From Flexifilum sp963727545 (lineage in GTDB: Bacteria; Chloroflexota; Anaerolineae; Aggregatilineales; Phototrophicaceae), in NCBI GenBank assembly GCA_963727545.1, contig CAVSGS010000007.1, positions 62,001-126,000 of the forward strand: a DNA stretch of 64,000 bases. Direction: 5' to 3'. Within the stretch, counting starts at the first letter, position 1, and every line of letters starts with the position of its first letter. The notes under the pieces were generated by a model. It made no database searches. It was not told the origin of the DNA and worked only from the letters and a program-made list of their open reading frames with translations. Below are positions 25,721-34,628 of this stretch, piece after piece. The position numbers and the translations under genes are program-made.

Positions 25721-26602
25721 ATGAGCAAGGCAAAACGAAACTCGCTGCTGCTGTTGATCGCTGCGGGCGTGCTGACCCTCCTCCTCGCCATGAGTTTGCC
25801 TAATCTCGTGTTGACCCCCGGTCAGCCGTTTTCGCTGGAACAGCCGCAGGAAGTTCCCGGTGCAGCAGGTCTCGCCCCCGGTGGATCGCTGCTGCTCTTA
25901 GTCTTTCGCGGCTTCTTGGCGCTGATGGTGATTTTTCTGCCGATCTACGTGATTTACTCGCTCACAAACAAGGAGGGGCGAAAACGCTTGCTCGGCAACG
26001 TGCTGCTGTTGGTGCTGCTGCTCCTGCTGGCGGATTATCTGGAGCGCAATCCGCTCAGCCCCGGCGAGCAGGAACAAGCCGCCGAGGTTGCCATCGGTCA
26101 GTCGAACAACTTGCTGGGGCAATCCGATTTGCCACCTTCCGTCTTTACGCCGAATCCACCGACTTGGCTGACCCCGGTGATCATTCTGATCGCGTCGGCG
26201 CTGGTCATGGTCGTCGTCTTTTCGGTCATCTGGTATTTCCGGCAGCGGGCGAAACCAACCGATCTGGCACTTGAACGGCTGGCGGAAACCGCTCAAGACA
26301 CAATTGACTCCTTGCAGTCGGGTGGCGACTTTGAAGTCTCGGTGATTCGCTGTTATCAGGAGATGAGCCGGGTCGTGAAAACCGAAAAGGGCATCGCCCG
26401 CGAGACCACCATGACGGCACGCGAGTTCGAAGATCGGCTGGTTAGCAAGGGGCTGCCACAAGATGCCGTCCAAACGCTCACCCGGCTGTTTGAGCGCGTC
26501 CGCTACGGCGGTAAGGCTGCCGGATCGGGCGAAATCGACACGGCGTTAACCTGTCTAACCGACATCGTAAAGGCTTGCGGCGGGCACTATGAAGTCGGAT
26601 AA
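25721..26602 (+). CDS. Membrane protein with C-terminal DUF4129 domain
   Basis: About 293 residues. An N-terminal hydrophobic segment (about residues 8-28), a pair of helices near 50-110 and one helix near 150-175 precede a soluble C-terminal domain of the DUF4129 type (about 195-290). That domain contains the block TAREFEDRLVSKGLP. DUF4129 is usually found in operons with MoxR AAA ATPases, DUF58 proteins and transglutaminase-like proteins, and the next genes include the first two. The ATG at 25721 follows an in-frame GTG at 25718. The molecular role is unknown. Its neighbours suggest cell-envelope or protein-complex maturation. Confidence 0.85.
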   Translation: MSKAKRNSLLLLIAAGVLTLLLAMSLPNLVLTPGQPFSLEQPQEVPGAAGLAPGGSLLLLVFRGFLALMVIFLPIYVIYSLTNKEGRKRLLGNVLLLVLLLLLADYLERNPLSPGEQEQAAEVAIGQSNNLLGQSDLPPSVFTPNPPTWLTPVIILIASALVMVVVFSVIWYFRQRAKPTDLALERLAETAQDTIDSLQSGGDFEVSVIRCYQEMSRVVKTEKGIARETTMTAREFEDRLVSKGLPQDAVQTLTRLFERVRYGGKAAGSGEIDTALTCLTDIVKACGGHYEVG

Positions 26603-27224
26603 AGTCAAAATCGGGTTTGCCTTCGTGCTGATTGTGCTTGCCTTCAGCTTAGTGACCCTGATCTTCTGGGATTTTGTTCGCGATGCCATTGTCGTGCCGA
26701 TTGACTACCTGATTTGGGTGGGCGGGCTGGTGATCCGCAGCATTCCCCAAGAGGTATACCTTGCCGCGTTCCTGCTGATCAGCTTTGTCCTCAGCCTGAA
26801 CACGCTCGATCGCATTCGCTCCAAGCCGGCAGCTCGGAGTTACGAGCAAGCCCCTTCCCAAGCCGACTCGCGCTACTATCGCTGGCGGATGCTGGTCAGC
26901 AAACAGTCTACCAGTCCATTTTACCGGGATATTTTTGTCACCGAAGCGCGCAATCTGATCCTCTCGATGCTCGCTTACGATCACGGCATCGACAGCACCG
27001 AAGCGGAAACGCGGGTGCGGAACGGCACGTTAACCGTGCCTGAACCAATCAGGAATCTGATTGAGAAGCGGGATGTTCGGGTTCAAGTTCAGCCAGTCAG
27101 CCGCGTTCAAACGCTGCTGCGTCGCTTGCGGCTGCTGGACCCGGAGACCACATCCGAACCACCACTTGAGCGTTTCGTCGCTGAGGTGATCGACTTTGTT
27201 GAACAATACGGAGATCATGTATGA
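26589..27224 (+). CDS. Hypothetical membrane protein in MoxR operon
   Basis: This 211-residue protein has two N-terminal membrane helices (about residues 8-30 and 40-70) and a soluble, charged C-terminal part (about 80-211). The gene overlaps the DUF4129 gene by 14 bases and the MoxR gene by four (ATGA), so it is translated as part of the operon. I do not recognise a domain. Proteins of this kind commonly sit between DUF4129 and MoxR genes and may be accessory partners. Confidence 0.8.
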   Translation: MKSDKVKIGFAFVLIVLAFSLVTLIFWDFVRDAIVVPIDYLIWVGGLVIRSIPQEVYLAAFLLISFVLSLNTLDRIRSKPAARSYEQAPSQADSRYYRWRMLVSKQSTSPFYRDIFVTEARNLILSMLAYDHGIDSTEAETRVRNGTLTVPEPIRNLIEKRDVRVQVQPVSRVQTLLRRLRLLDPETTSEPPLERFVAEVIDFVEQYGDHV

Positions 27225-28201
27225 CTGAAATCAACCCCAATCCTGAGCTTCAGGTTGCCCCGCTCACCGAACAAATCGTCGGGGAAGTCAGCCGGGCGGT
27301 GGTTGGGAAAACCGACGTCCTTTATCAAATGATGTGCGCTTTCCTCTCCGGTGGGCATGTGCTCTTGGAGGATTACCCCGGTCTGGCAAAGACGCTGATC
27401 GCCAACAGCTTTGCTTCGGTGCTTGGTATGTCTTTTCGGCGGATCCAATTCACGCCGGATTTGCTCCCCGGCGACATCACCGGTGGTTACGTCTACGACC
27501 GCGCCGAAAATCGTTTTGTGCTGCGTAAAGGTCCGCTGTTCGCGCAGATTGTGCTGGCGGATGAGATCAACCGCGCTTCTCCGCGCACCCAGTCGGCGCT
27601 GCTGGAAGCCATGCAAGAGCGACAGGTGACGGTCGAAGGCGAGACGATGAAACTGCCTGAACCGTTCCTCGTGATCGCCACCCAGAACCCCATCGAATAT
27701 GAGGGCACTTTCCCGCTGCCTGAAGCCCAGTTGGATCGCTTTCTGATCAAGCTCTCGATTGGCTATCCCAGCGCGGCGGATGAGAAAGAGATCATTCACC
27801 GGCGGCGGGAGCGCAAGCAGGAAGGGCAGTCGTTACAGGTGGTGGGCGGCGCGCAAGACCTGCTCAACCTCCAGAGCCGAGTCGAAGAGGTGTTTGTCGA
27901 CGAGGATCTGGAGCAATATATCGTCGAACTGGTCGGCAAGACGCGCTCGCATCATCAGGTCGCCGTCGGCGCGAGTCCCAGAGGCTCGCTCGCGCTTCTG
28001 AAGCTGAGCCGCGCTTGGGCTGCCATTCAGGGACGTTCCTTCGTGCTGCCGGATGACGTCAAACACTTCGTCAAACCGGCGTTGAATCACCGGCTGATCC
28101 TGCGCCCGGATATGTGGTCGATGCCGCAGGCGACGGATCGCATCCTCGATGAAGTGATTCAGTCCGTTCCGGTGCCCGTCATTCGAGATGAGGCGTCGTG
28201 A
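27221..28201 (+). CDS. moxR: MoxR-family AAA+ ATPase
   Basis: This 326-residue ATPase has a modified Walker A (LLEDYPGLAKTLIANSF, about residues 48-64), Walker B region VLADEINRASPRTQ (about 110-123), sensor 1 in LVIATQNPIEYEGTFPLPEAQLDRF and a C-terminal lid domain. These blocks are characteristic of MoxR. MoxR proteins act as chaperones for assembly or activation of protein complexes, often with von Willebrand-type or DUF58 partners. Here DUF58 follows with a GTGA overlap and DUF4129 precedes, a standard module. Confidence 0.95.
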   Translation: MTEINPNPELQVAPLTEQIVGEVSRAVVGKTDVLYQMMCAFLSGGHVLLEDYPGLAKTLIANSFASVLGMSFRRIQFTPDLLPGDITGGYVYDRAENRFVLRKGPLFAQIVLADEINRASPRTQSALLEAMQERQVTVEGETMKLPEPFLVIATQNPIEYEGTFPLPEAQLDRFLIKLSIGYPSAADEKEIIHRRRERKQEGQSLQVVGGAQDLLNLQSRVEEVFVDEDLEQYIVELVGKTRSHHQVAVGASPRGSLALLKLSRAWAAIQGRSFVLPDDVKHFVKPALNHRLILRPDMWSMPQATDRILDEVIQSVPVPVIRDEAS

Positions 28202-29481
28202 AAGCTCCGTTCGTAATCGTGCTGAGCTTGACTTTTGGCGTCGTCTTGCTCGGTCTCGCCACGCTGCATCGCGATTTGCTGGTCTTAGCGATTCCGCTGA
28301 TGGTGTACTTGTTCGCGGCGATCTTCCAGCGACCGGAAGCGGTCAAGCTGGTGGTGACACGGGAAGTTTTTCCTGATTACGCGCCCCAAGGCGCGCCGAT
28401 CACCATCAGCTTGAGCGTCACCAACGAGGGGGCAGCGCTAGACGAGCTGGCGGTGCAGGATGTGCTGCCGCGGGGGACGAAGCAAATCGAGGGGAAATCC
28501 TTCGGCGCGGCGTACTTGGCGACGCAAGCTAGTCTGGCATTGGAGTACACGATCGCGGCGGAGCGGGGCGCCTACGAGCGTTACGAAGTTCGGGTCTCCG
28601 TCCGCGATTTTCTCGGCTTCTTCGAGCAGACGCTCGTTTACCGGACAACGCCGCATTTCGTCGTTCATCCCCATTACCCGAAGCTCGATCGAATCAAAAT
28701 TCGTCCACCCCAAACGCGCGGCTTCGCCGGACCGATCGCGGCGCGACAGGGCGGCACCGGCGTTGATTTTTGGGGCGTGCGCGAGTATCAAGCCAGCGAT
28801 CCGCAGCGGCAGATCAATTGGAAGCTCTCGGCACGGGCGGAGCGCGACCTCTACACCAACATTTTCGAGCAGGAGCGGGTCGCCGACGTCGGCTTGATCG
28901 TCGATGCCCGCCAGCGGACCAACGTCATGGGGATCGACGACTCTCTGTTCGAACACTCGGTCCGTGCTGCCGCAGCGCTCGCCGAGAATTTTCTGGACGA
29001 CGGCAATCGCGTCGGACTGCTGGTTTATGGCTCCGGTCTGTTGCGGGTCTTCCCCGGTTATGGGCACGTCCAGCGTGACCGTATTATTCGGGAACTCGCC
29101 AAAGCGACGACCAGCGTCAATTACGCGCTGGAGAGCTTGACGCATTTGCCCACGCGCCTATTCCCGGCAAAGTCGCAGCTTGTCCTGATCAGCTCACTGC
29201 TGCCCGAAGACATCCCGGTGATCGTCCAGATGCGCGCTCACGGTTACGCGGTGATCGTCGTCAGCCCTGACCCGATCGCCTTTGAAGCGGCATTTCAGCG
29301 CGACCGCACCAGCGCGGCGTATCGCTTCGCTTCAGCGGAGCGACAGTTCATGCTGCGGCAGGTGCGCGAAAGTGGCGCGCGCGTCGTCAACTGGCAGGTC
29401 GATCAACCGCTGGAAAGCGTCATTCGAGAGGCACTGGCGCGTCAACCATTGGTCGTTCGCAATCACAGGATCAGCGGGTAA
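28198..29481 (+). CDS. DUF58 family protein
   Basis: This 427-residue protein has two N-terminal hydrophobic helices (about residues 1-40), a beta-rich segment (about 55-150) and the DUF58 core near 195-240. The core holds the hallmark FWGVREYQASDPQRQINWK (about residues 197-215). A von Willebrand A-like fold with a MIDAS-like DAR motif (VDARQR near 237) follows. The GTG start overlaps the MoxR stop. DUF58 proteins are partners of MoxR ATPases, with unknown exact function. The last gene of the operon overlaps its stop by one base. Confidence 0.93.
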   Translation: MKAPFVIVLSLTFGVVLLGLATLHRDLLVLAIPLMVYLFAAIFQRPEAVKLVVTREVFPDYAPQGAPITISLSVTNEGAALDELAVQDVLPRGTKQIEGKSFGAAYLATQASLALEYTIAAERGAYERYEVRVSVRDFLGFFEQTLVYRTTPHFVVHPHYPKLDRIKIRPPQTRGFAGPIAARQGGTGVDFWGVREYQASDPQRQINWKLSARAERDLYTNIFEQERVADVGLIVDARQRTNVMGIDDSLFEHSVRAAAALAENFLDDGNRVGLLVYGSGLLRVFPGYGHVQRDRIIRELAKATTSVNYALESLTHLPTRLFPAKSQLVLISSLLPEDIPVIVQMRAHGYAVIVVSPDPIAFEAAFQRDRTSAAYRFASAERQFMLRQVRESGARVVNWQVDQPLESVIREALARQPLVVRNHRISG

Positions 29482-29981
29482 TGGCGAAAAAGTCGCTCAT
29501 CGGATTGATCGTCATCACTGCGGCTGTCTTCGCCTTGATCTATGTGACGGCGCAGATGGCTGCACCGGCGGCGGTTGCCGTCGGGCTGGGTGCGATCTGG
29601 CTCCTGTTGGAAGTGCAGGATCGTGCCTTCGCTCTCGTTTTCTTTCTCGCTTTTGCGGCGCTGGCGATCTTAGGCAGCCTGTATCAAGCGTCGCCGCTGC
29701 TGGTCTTATTGGGATTATCGACCGATTTGGCGGCGTGGGATTTGTCGCGCTTTCGGGCGCGGATCGCTGGAGCAGTCGAGGACGAGGCAGCAGCCTTGCT
29801 CGAGATCAAGCATCTACGTAAGCTGGCAGTGACTGCTGGCGCTGGTTTTCTCCTCGCGCTGCCCGCTTTGTTCATTCAGCTTTCGATCAACTTCGTCGTT
29901 CTGCTGCTGCTGGTTCTCCTGACCGTCATCGCGCTGCGGCGATCGATGCTGGCGCTTCGCGGCTCGGATCGAGGCGCTTAG
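29481..29981 (+). CDS. Small hydrophobic membrane protein in MoxR operon
   Basis: This 166-residue protein has about four hydrophobic segments: about residues 5-27, 33-70 (probably two helices) and 112-152. The middle is charged (DLSRFRARIAGAVEDEAAAL). The gene begins at the DUF58 stop codon (TAATG), so it is translationally coupled. No named family was recognised. It may be the last membrane component of the MoxR/DUF58 module. Confidence 0.78.
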   Translation: MAKKSLIGLIVITAAVFALIYVTAQMAAPAAVAVGLGAIWLLLEVQDRAFALVFFLAFAALAILGSLYQASPLLVLLGLSTDLAAWDLSRFRARIAGAVEDEAAALLEIKHLRKLAVTAGAGFLLALPALFIQLSINFVVLLLLVLLTVIALRRSMLALRGSDRGA

Positions 29982-29991
29982 GGCTGTGCGC

Positions 29992-31224
29992 TCAGGCGAT
30001 GTGCCAGACCCCGCGCCAGCGCAGCAAAATCCACAGTGCCAGACCGCCGTTGAGCACGCCGGTCACTGCTAAGGTTACGGGCGTGCCGATGGTATTTGCC
30101 ATTGCGCCGATCAAGAGGGCGCTTAGCGGGGTCAAGCCGAGAAACGTCAACGTGAAGAGGCTCATCACGCGCCCGCGATAGCTGTCCGGTACGACGATCT
30201 GGATCATGGTATTGACGTTGACGAAAAACAGCACGAAGGCAAACCCGAATACCCCCATGTAAAAGGTCGCCAACGGCAGCGAAGCGGTGCTCGCCAGCAT
30301 GATCATGCTCCATGACCAGACGATGATCATGACCGACACGACCGGTCCGTGACCGAAACGATTCACGAGCGGGGTTAGCAGTAGTCCGGCGATGATCGCG
30401 CCCACGCCTTGCGCGGCGCTCAGGAGCGATAGACCGTCAACCGGAGAATGCAAGACGACGTCCGCCAGCGCGGGCAGCAGGGTGATGGTATTGACGGCGA
30501 AGGTTGCCCCGACTGCCGACAGGAGCAGCAGCGGCAGAATCAACTCATGCTGGCGCGAGAAAACCAGTCCTTCACGCATCTGCTTGATCGGCGATCCCTT
30601 GCCGACGCCGGGCACGCGGAAATGTTCGTGGATCACGAGGAGCGAGACCAATACTGCCAAGAAGGTGACGCCGTTGACGAAGAAGCACCACCCCGCGCCG
30701 AGGCTCGCCAGCAGCACACCCGCCAGCGCCGGACCAACCACACGCCCGCCATTCACCATAATCGAGTTGAGCGTGATCCCGCTGGACATGTCTTCGGGAC
30801 CAACCATGTCTTTGATGAAAGCTTGTCGGGCGGGGGCATCGACAATTTTGGTCAGACCCAACAAAAGCGCCAGCAGAACGATGTGCCAGACCTGCACGGT
30901 ATTGGCGAACACCAGCGCCGCCAAGATGAACGCGAGGATCATCTGGAGCGTTTGGGTGAGCAGCAAAAGCGTTCGGCGTGAGAAGCGATCGACGACGACG
31001 CCCGCAAACGGCGATAAGAAGATCGACGGGATACCGGCTGCCCCGGCGACAATGCCGAGCGCCAGTTCAGAGTGGGTGAGTTCGAATACGAGCCAGCCTT
31101 GAGCTAAAACTTGCATCCAAGAGCCGGAAATTGAGATGAGCTGTCCGCCGAAGTACCAGCGGAAATTACTGTGACGCAGCGCCGAGAAAGTTCTGCTCGG
31201 CGCCACCTGTGCAACTGAAGCCAT
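29992..31224 (-). CDS. MFS transporter (EntS/MFS_3-like exporter)
   Basis: This 410-residue protein has about 12 membrane helices. The N-terminal ALRHSNFRWYFGGQLISISGSWMQ and the loop DRFSRRTLLL are typical of the MFS_3 group that includes the enterobactin exporter EntS and macrolide efflux proteins. The substrate is unknown. It is convergent with the MoxR operon (10 bases between stops) and has no close co-transcribed partner, so its role is not set by context. Confidence 0.9.
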   Translation of the reverse strand: MASVAQVAPSRTFSALRHSNFRWYFGGQLISISGSWMQVLAQGWLVFELTHSELALGIVAGAAGIPSIFLSPFAGVVVDRFSRRTLLLLTQTLQMILAFILAALVFANTVQVWHIVLLALLLGLTKIVDAPARQAFIKDMVGPEDMSSGITLNSIMVNGGRVVGPALAGVLLASLGAGWCFFVNGVTFLAVLVSLLVIHEHFRVPGVGKGSPIKQMREGLVFSRQHELILPLLLLSAVGATFAVNTITLLPALADVVLHSPVDGLSLLSAAQGVGAIIAGLLLTPLVNRFGHGPVVSVMIIVWSWSMIMLASTASLPLATFYMGVFGFAFVLFFVNVNTMIQIVVPDSYRGRVMSLFTLTFLGLTPLSALLIGAMANTIGTPVTLAVTGVLNGGLALWILLRWRGVWHIA

Positions 31225-31413
31225 ACAGCGAGATATCCATCATTTCTTAACATCCTCAAAGAATCATGGCACAGACAGTGGTCTTAACGCATTAAGACCA
31301 AAGCGGACCAACCAAATCGTGAGCGCGGGGGAAAGCCGGTGCTTCACTCCAAATCGATGCGCCCTCGCTAGACCAGCAGCGCTAAAATGTTCACCAAAAT
31401 AAGCGGGGTGACT

Positions 31414-31590
31414 TCAGTGACCGGTGCAGAGATGGCAAGGATGCCGTCGCTTCGAAGCTGCGGCATCCTTGTTGATCGGCAGGGTCACGGAGGGCGCGCC
31501 GGTCGAATTGCAGGCGGAGATCAGCGTGAGACTGAGCACGACTGCGATCAGGAGTTTGGCACGGGTAAGTGAGTGCCAAAATGTTTTCAT
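31414..31590 (-). CDS. Tiny lipoprotein
   Basis: This 58-residue protein has a clear lipoprotein signal: a charged N-terminus (MKTFWHSLTRAK), hydrophobic core, and lipobox LISAC with Cys at about residue 27. The mature part is about 31 residues. The ATG at 31590 is preceded by AAGGA at good spacing, which supports it over a longer upstream start. The 3' half of the mature part is encoded by an almost perfect palindrome (31437-31470), which suggests that the end of the gene may have been changed by a repeat insertion. The role is unknown. Confidence 0.6.
   Translation of the reverse strand: MKTFWHSLTRAKLLIAVVLSLTLISACNSTGAPSVTLPINKDAAASKRRHPCHLCTGH
31437..31470. repeat. 34-base inverted repeat inside the lipoprotein gene
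   Basis: AAGGATGCCG and CGGCATCCTT arms, with GCTTCGAAGC in the centre, make a long hairpin with only two mismatched pairs. It lies inside the reading frame and is not followed by a T run. It may be a small palindromic element inserted into the gene end, or a transcript-stabilising structure. Confidence 0.6.
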
Positions 31591-31664
31591 GGTCGATTCC
31601 TTTTGCGTTTCCCGGCGATCTATTAAGCAATTCATCATGGATTTAACGAGTCCTCAAATGACGG

Positions 31665-31710
31665 AAATAAAAACTGCCCTTGTCTTCTCCGAGCAGAAGG
31701 TAAGGGCAGT
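31665..31710 (-). terminator. Intrinsic terminator after the GH130 gene
   Basis: ACTGCCCTT and AAGGGCAGT pair in a 9-bp stem, and TTTTTATTT follows on the minus strand. It lies about 145 bases downstream of the GH130 stop codon. Confidence 0.8.
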
Positions 31711-31854
31711 CTTGGCATCACGACGCAGTCATTCAATAGAGACGTTTCCGTGTGTTTGGCTCACCAACCTATATACACTATTGATTGGTCTCGCCTCAGG
31801 GCGAATCTGCTCATGAACTGCGGTTTCCGATTCAGATGATGAAGGCGATCTGAT

Positions 31855-32895
31855 TTAGCCGACGGGGCGCAGTGAGCGAATCAATTCCGTAATCGAGACT
31901 TCCGCCAACGCCATGCTTTCGTCGGAGGCGCCATAGTAGAGCCGCAGCGTGTCGCCTTCGACAACGGTGCCGCAGGTGAAGACGACGTTGCCGAAGAAAC
32001 CGCCGGTTTCGTAGGGCTGCTCCGGGACGAGTATTGGCTGATCGCTCTGGGCGATGATCCGCCCCGGCTCGTCCAGCGGGGTAAGAAACGCCCCCAGCGA
32101 ATAGCGATTTTGCGCGTCGGCGCTGTGATAAATCGAGAGCCAGCCTTGTTCCGTCTTGATCGGTGGCGCGCCGCCACCGATGCGACCGAGAGCGGAGTTC
32201 GACCGCAGCACGAGCTTGAGCTGCCCCCAGTGAATCAGATCCGGCGAGGCGGCGATCCAGATATTCAAACCGGCAAACGAGCCGGGCATCGGGCGGTGAT
32301 AACAGACGTACTCCCCGTTGATTTGCTCCGGGAAAATGGTCACGTCACGGTTAGAGGGAGCGAAAATCAGCCCGTGCCGCTGGATGTTGGTGAAATCGGT
32401 CGTTGTCACCAACGCGGTCGCAATCCCGGCGTGGCTGACCGCCGTGTAGTTGATGCAGTAGCGCTCGTCGATTTTGGTGATGCGCGCGTCTTCGATGCCC
32501 AGCGTTTCGTAAGGGGGCTCGGCTTTCAGCCATGGCTGATCGGCGATAGTGAAGTGAACGCCATCGCTGCTGCGGGCGAGCCGCAGATGGCTGATACTGG
32601 TCAGCCAAACTTCGCCGGTGCGCTGGTCTATAACCACGCGTGGATCGCTGGTATCGAAATTGGAATCGTCTGGCTGGATGCGCTCGAAGCTGAGCGCGCC
32701 GTCAGCGTCTAAATGCGGACAGAGGATGACGCCGTCGGTGCTGACGGGACGCTCGGCGACGCGCAGCAGCAGGAGGATCTCGTCGTCGTAGGTCGTTGCA
32801 CCGGCGTTGAACACGCCGATCACTTCAAAGTCTGAACGGGAGGGTTCGAGGTCGCGCGGGGTGATCAGCGGATTGTTGGGATGACGGACAAACAT
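31855..32895 (-). CDS. Glycoside hydrolase family 130 (mannoside phosphorylase/mannosidase)
   Basis: This 346-residue five-bladed beta-propeller has GH130 landmarks: NPLITPRD near the N-terminus, GVFNAGA, and GIEDARI containing the proton donor D136. GGGAPPI and GGFFGNVVFTCG come near the C-terminus. The family acts on beta-mannosides, either by phosphorolysis to mannose-1-phosphate or by hydrolysis. Which one depends on phosphate-binding Arg/His residues that I cannot assign confidently here. It has no signal peptide. It is divergent from the sugar catabolism cassette starting at 33163, so the two may share regulation. Confidence 0.9.
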   Translation of the reverse strand: MFVRHPNNPLITPRDLEPSRSDFEVIGVFNAGATTYDDEILLLLRVAERPVSTDGVILCPHLDADGALSFERIQPDDSNFDTSDPRVVIDQRTGEVWLTSISHLRLARSSDGVHFTIADQPWLKAEPPYETLGIEDARITKIDERYCINYTAVSHAGIATALVTTTDFTNIQRHGLIFAPSNRDVTIFPEQINGEYVCYHRPMPGSFAGLNIWIAASPDLIHWGQLKLVLRSNSALGRIGGGAPPIKTEQGWLSIYHSADAQNRYSLGAFLTPLDEPGRIIAQSDQPILVPEQPYETGGFFGNVVFTCGTVVEGDTLRLYYGASDESMALAEVSITELIRSLRPVG

Positions 32896-33079
32896 GGCTA
32901 GCCTTTCACTGTCATGAACCAGATGCCCGATAGGGGATCGATTATTCGCCCAGCTTACTCATGGGCTAAGTCGGGTGGATTATACAGCAGACCAACCGAC
33001 TGAGTGGTGTTGGCAAGTCGTGTTGAGGCAATCGCGATGGTATCAGTGGTATCATTTGGGCGGGTTTCGAGGTTGGCGA

Positions 33080-33104
33080 TAATCATGCCCAATTTGGCAT
33101 TAAT
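33080..33104. promoter_or_regulatory. Palindrome in divergent promoter region (possible operator)
   Basis: TAATCATGCC-CAATTT-GGCATTAATCA is a near-palindrome with perfect inner arms ATGCC/GGCAT. It lies in the 267-base gap between the GH130 gene and the isomerase gene. A direct pair of GGTATCA is also present near 33038-33052. Either could bind a regulator, but none is encoded adjacent. Confidence 0.4.
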
Positions 33105-33162
33105 CACTGGTCGCGGAGGCTGCCGGATCGAACTTCGAACCAAGCGAAATGATTTTATTTGA

Positions 33163-34590
33163 ATGAATGAAAGTCGAAGGATGATGAAGAAGACTACTTT
33201 TGCACTTTTTTTCGGTAATCGCGGGTTTTTCCCGGCGTCATTGATCGCCAGCGCGCGCGAGGAGATGCAGCGCGAACTGAATGCGCTGGGGCATGAAGTC
33301 TTGCTGCTCGACGCCGATGCCACCCGCTTCGGCGGAGTCGAGACGCCGCACGAGGGCGAAATCTACGCCAATTTCCTGCGCGCCAATCGCGGTAAGTTTG
33401 GCGGCGTGATCGTCTGCTTGCCCAATTTTGGTGACGAGACCGGTGCTGTCGCCGCTTTGAAAGACGCTGGCGTCCCGATTTTTGTTCAGGCGTACCCCGA
33501 CGAATATGACAAAATGGGTCCCGCTCTGCGCCGCGATTCGTTCTGCGGCAAGATTTCGATCATGGACGTCTTCCGCCAGTATGGAATCAAGTTTACGGCG
33601 CTCAAGCCTCACACCGTCAAGCCGGGAACCGAGCGTTTCCGCCAGAACATCGACGAATTCGACCGCATCTGCCGGGTCGAAAACGGCATTCGCGGAATGA
33701 CCGTCGGCGCGATCGGCGCGCGCACGACGCCTTTCAAGACGGTTCGCATCGACGAAGTGGCGCTGCAACGGCACAGCATCACCGTCGAGACCTTCGACAT
33801 GTCCGACATTTTCCTACGGATGAAAGCCGTCAAGCCGGAAAGTGCCAACTACAGTGACAAGGCGACTGTGCTGCGTGATTACACCTCTTGGAGCGGCGTT
33901 CCCGACCGCGCCTTTGACAATCTGGTGCGGCTGGGCGTGACGCTCGATACGCTGGCGGAAGAAGCCAACCTCGACGCGATGGGCATCCGCTGCTGGACGG
34001 AAATTCAACTACAGATGGGCATTTCTCCCTGCGTGGCGATGGGCATCATGAACGACCTCGGTCTGGCGTCTGCCTGCGAAGTCGATGTCGGTAACGCCGT
34101 CATGATGAAAGCGCTGCATCTCGCTTCTTACGACGCCGTTGGCTTGCTCGATTGGAACAACAATTACGGTGACGAAGACGACAAGTGCATCCTGTTCCAC
34201 TGCGGTGTGATGCCTGCCAGTATGATGGACGGCAAAGGGCAAATCTCCGATCACCTGATCTTGAAGAACTCGGTCGGTGACGGCAACGGTTATGGCTGCA
34301 ACGTCGGGCGCATCCGTCCGATGGATTTCACCTTTGGCAGCCTGATGACCGACGAAGGCAAGGTGAAAGTTTATCTGGGCGATGGGCGCATCACCGGCGA
34401 TCCAATCCCGGCAGATTTCTTCGGGGTGGCGGGCGTGGCGGAAATTCCGAAACTGCAAGACGTGCTGCTGCACGTCGGGCGCACCGGGCATCGGCATCAT
34501 GTCAGCATCACGCCCGGCGACGTGCAAGGCGCGCTTGCCGAGGCGCTGGGACACTATCTCAACTTTGACGTTGCCCTGCCGCAGCAGTAG
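33163..34590 (+). CDS. L-fucose/L-arabinose isomerase-family protein (COG2407 type)
   Basis: This 475-residue protein matches the FucI-like isomerase family. It has ALFFGNRGFFPASL at the start, a Rossmann-like N-terminal domain with VCLPNFGDETG, and a C-terminal domain with CWTEIQLQMGISPC. Acidic residues and FHCGVMPASMM lie in the region that binds the catalytic metal in relatives. It should interconvert an aldose and a ketose, but the sugar cannot be fixed. The start may be 33163, 33181 or 33184, since the family usually begins near MKKTTFALFFG. It opens a cassette with an aldolase, a kinase and a second aldolase, and an importer follows. Confidence 0.88.
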   Translation: MNESRRMMKKTTFALFFGNRGFFPASLIASAREEMQRELNALGHEVLLLDADATRFGGVETPHEGEIYANFLRANRGKFGGVIVCLPNFGDETGAVAALKDAGVPIFVQAYPDEYDKMGPALRRDSFCGKISIMDVFRQYGIKFTALKPHTVKPGTERFRQNIDEFDRICRVENGIRGMTVGAIGARTTPFKTVRIDEVALQRHSITVETFDMSDIFLRMKAVKPESANYSDKATVLRDYTSWSGVPDRAFDNLVRLGVTLDTLAEEANLDAMGIRCWTEIQLQMGISPCVAMGIMNDLGLASACEVDVGNAVMMKALHLASYDAVGLLDWNNNYGDEDDKCILFHCGVMPASMMDGKGQISDHLILKNSVGDGNGYGCNVGRIRPMDFTFGSLMTDEGKVKVYLGDGRITGDPIPADFFGVAGVAEIPKLQDVLLHVGRTGHRHHVSITPGDVQGALAEALGHYLNFDVALPQQ

Positions 34591-34628
34591 TCGGCAATGC
34601 GCTGGCATCAGCGCGGGGAGAAACCATC

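Noticed and set aside
31437..31470. Intrinsic terminator
   Set aside because: The hairpin is strong but neither strand has a T run after it, and it lies inside a reading frame.
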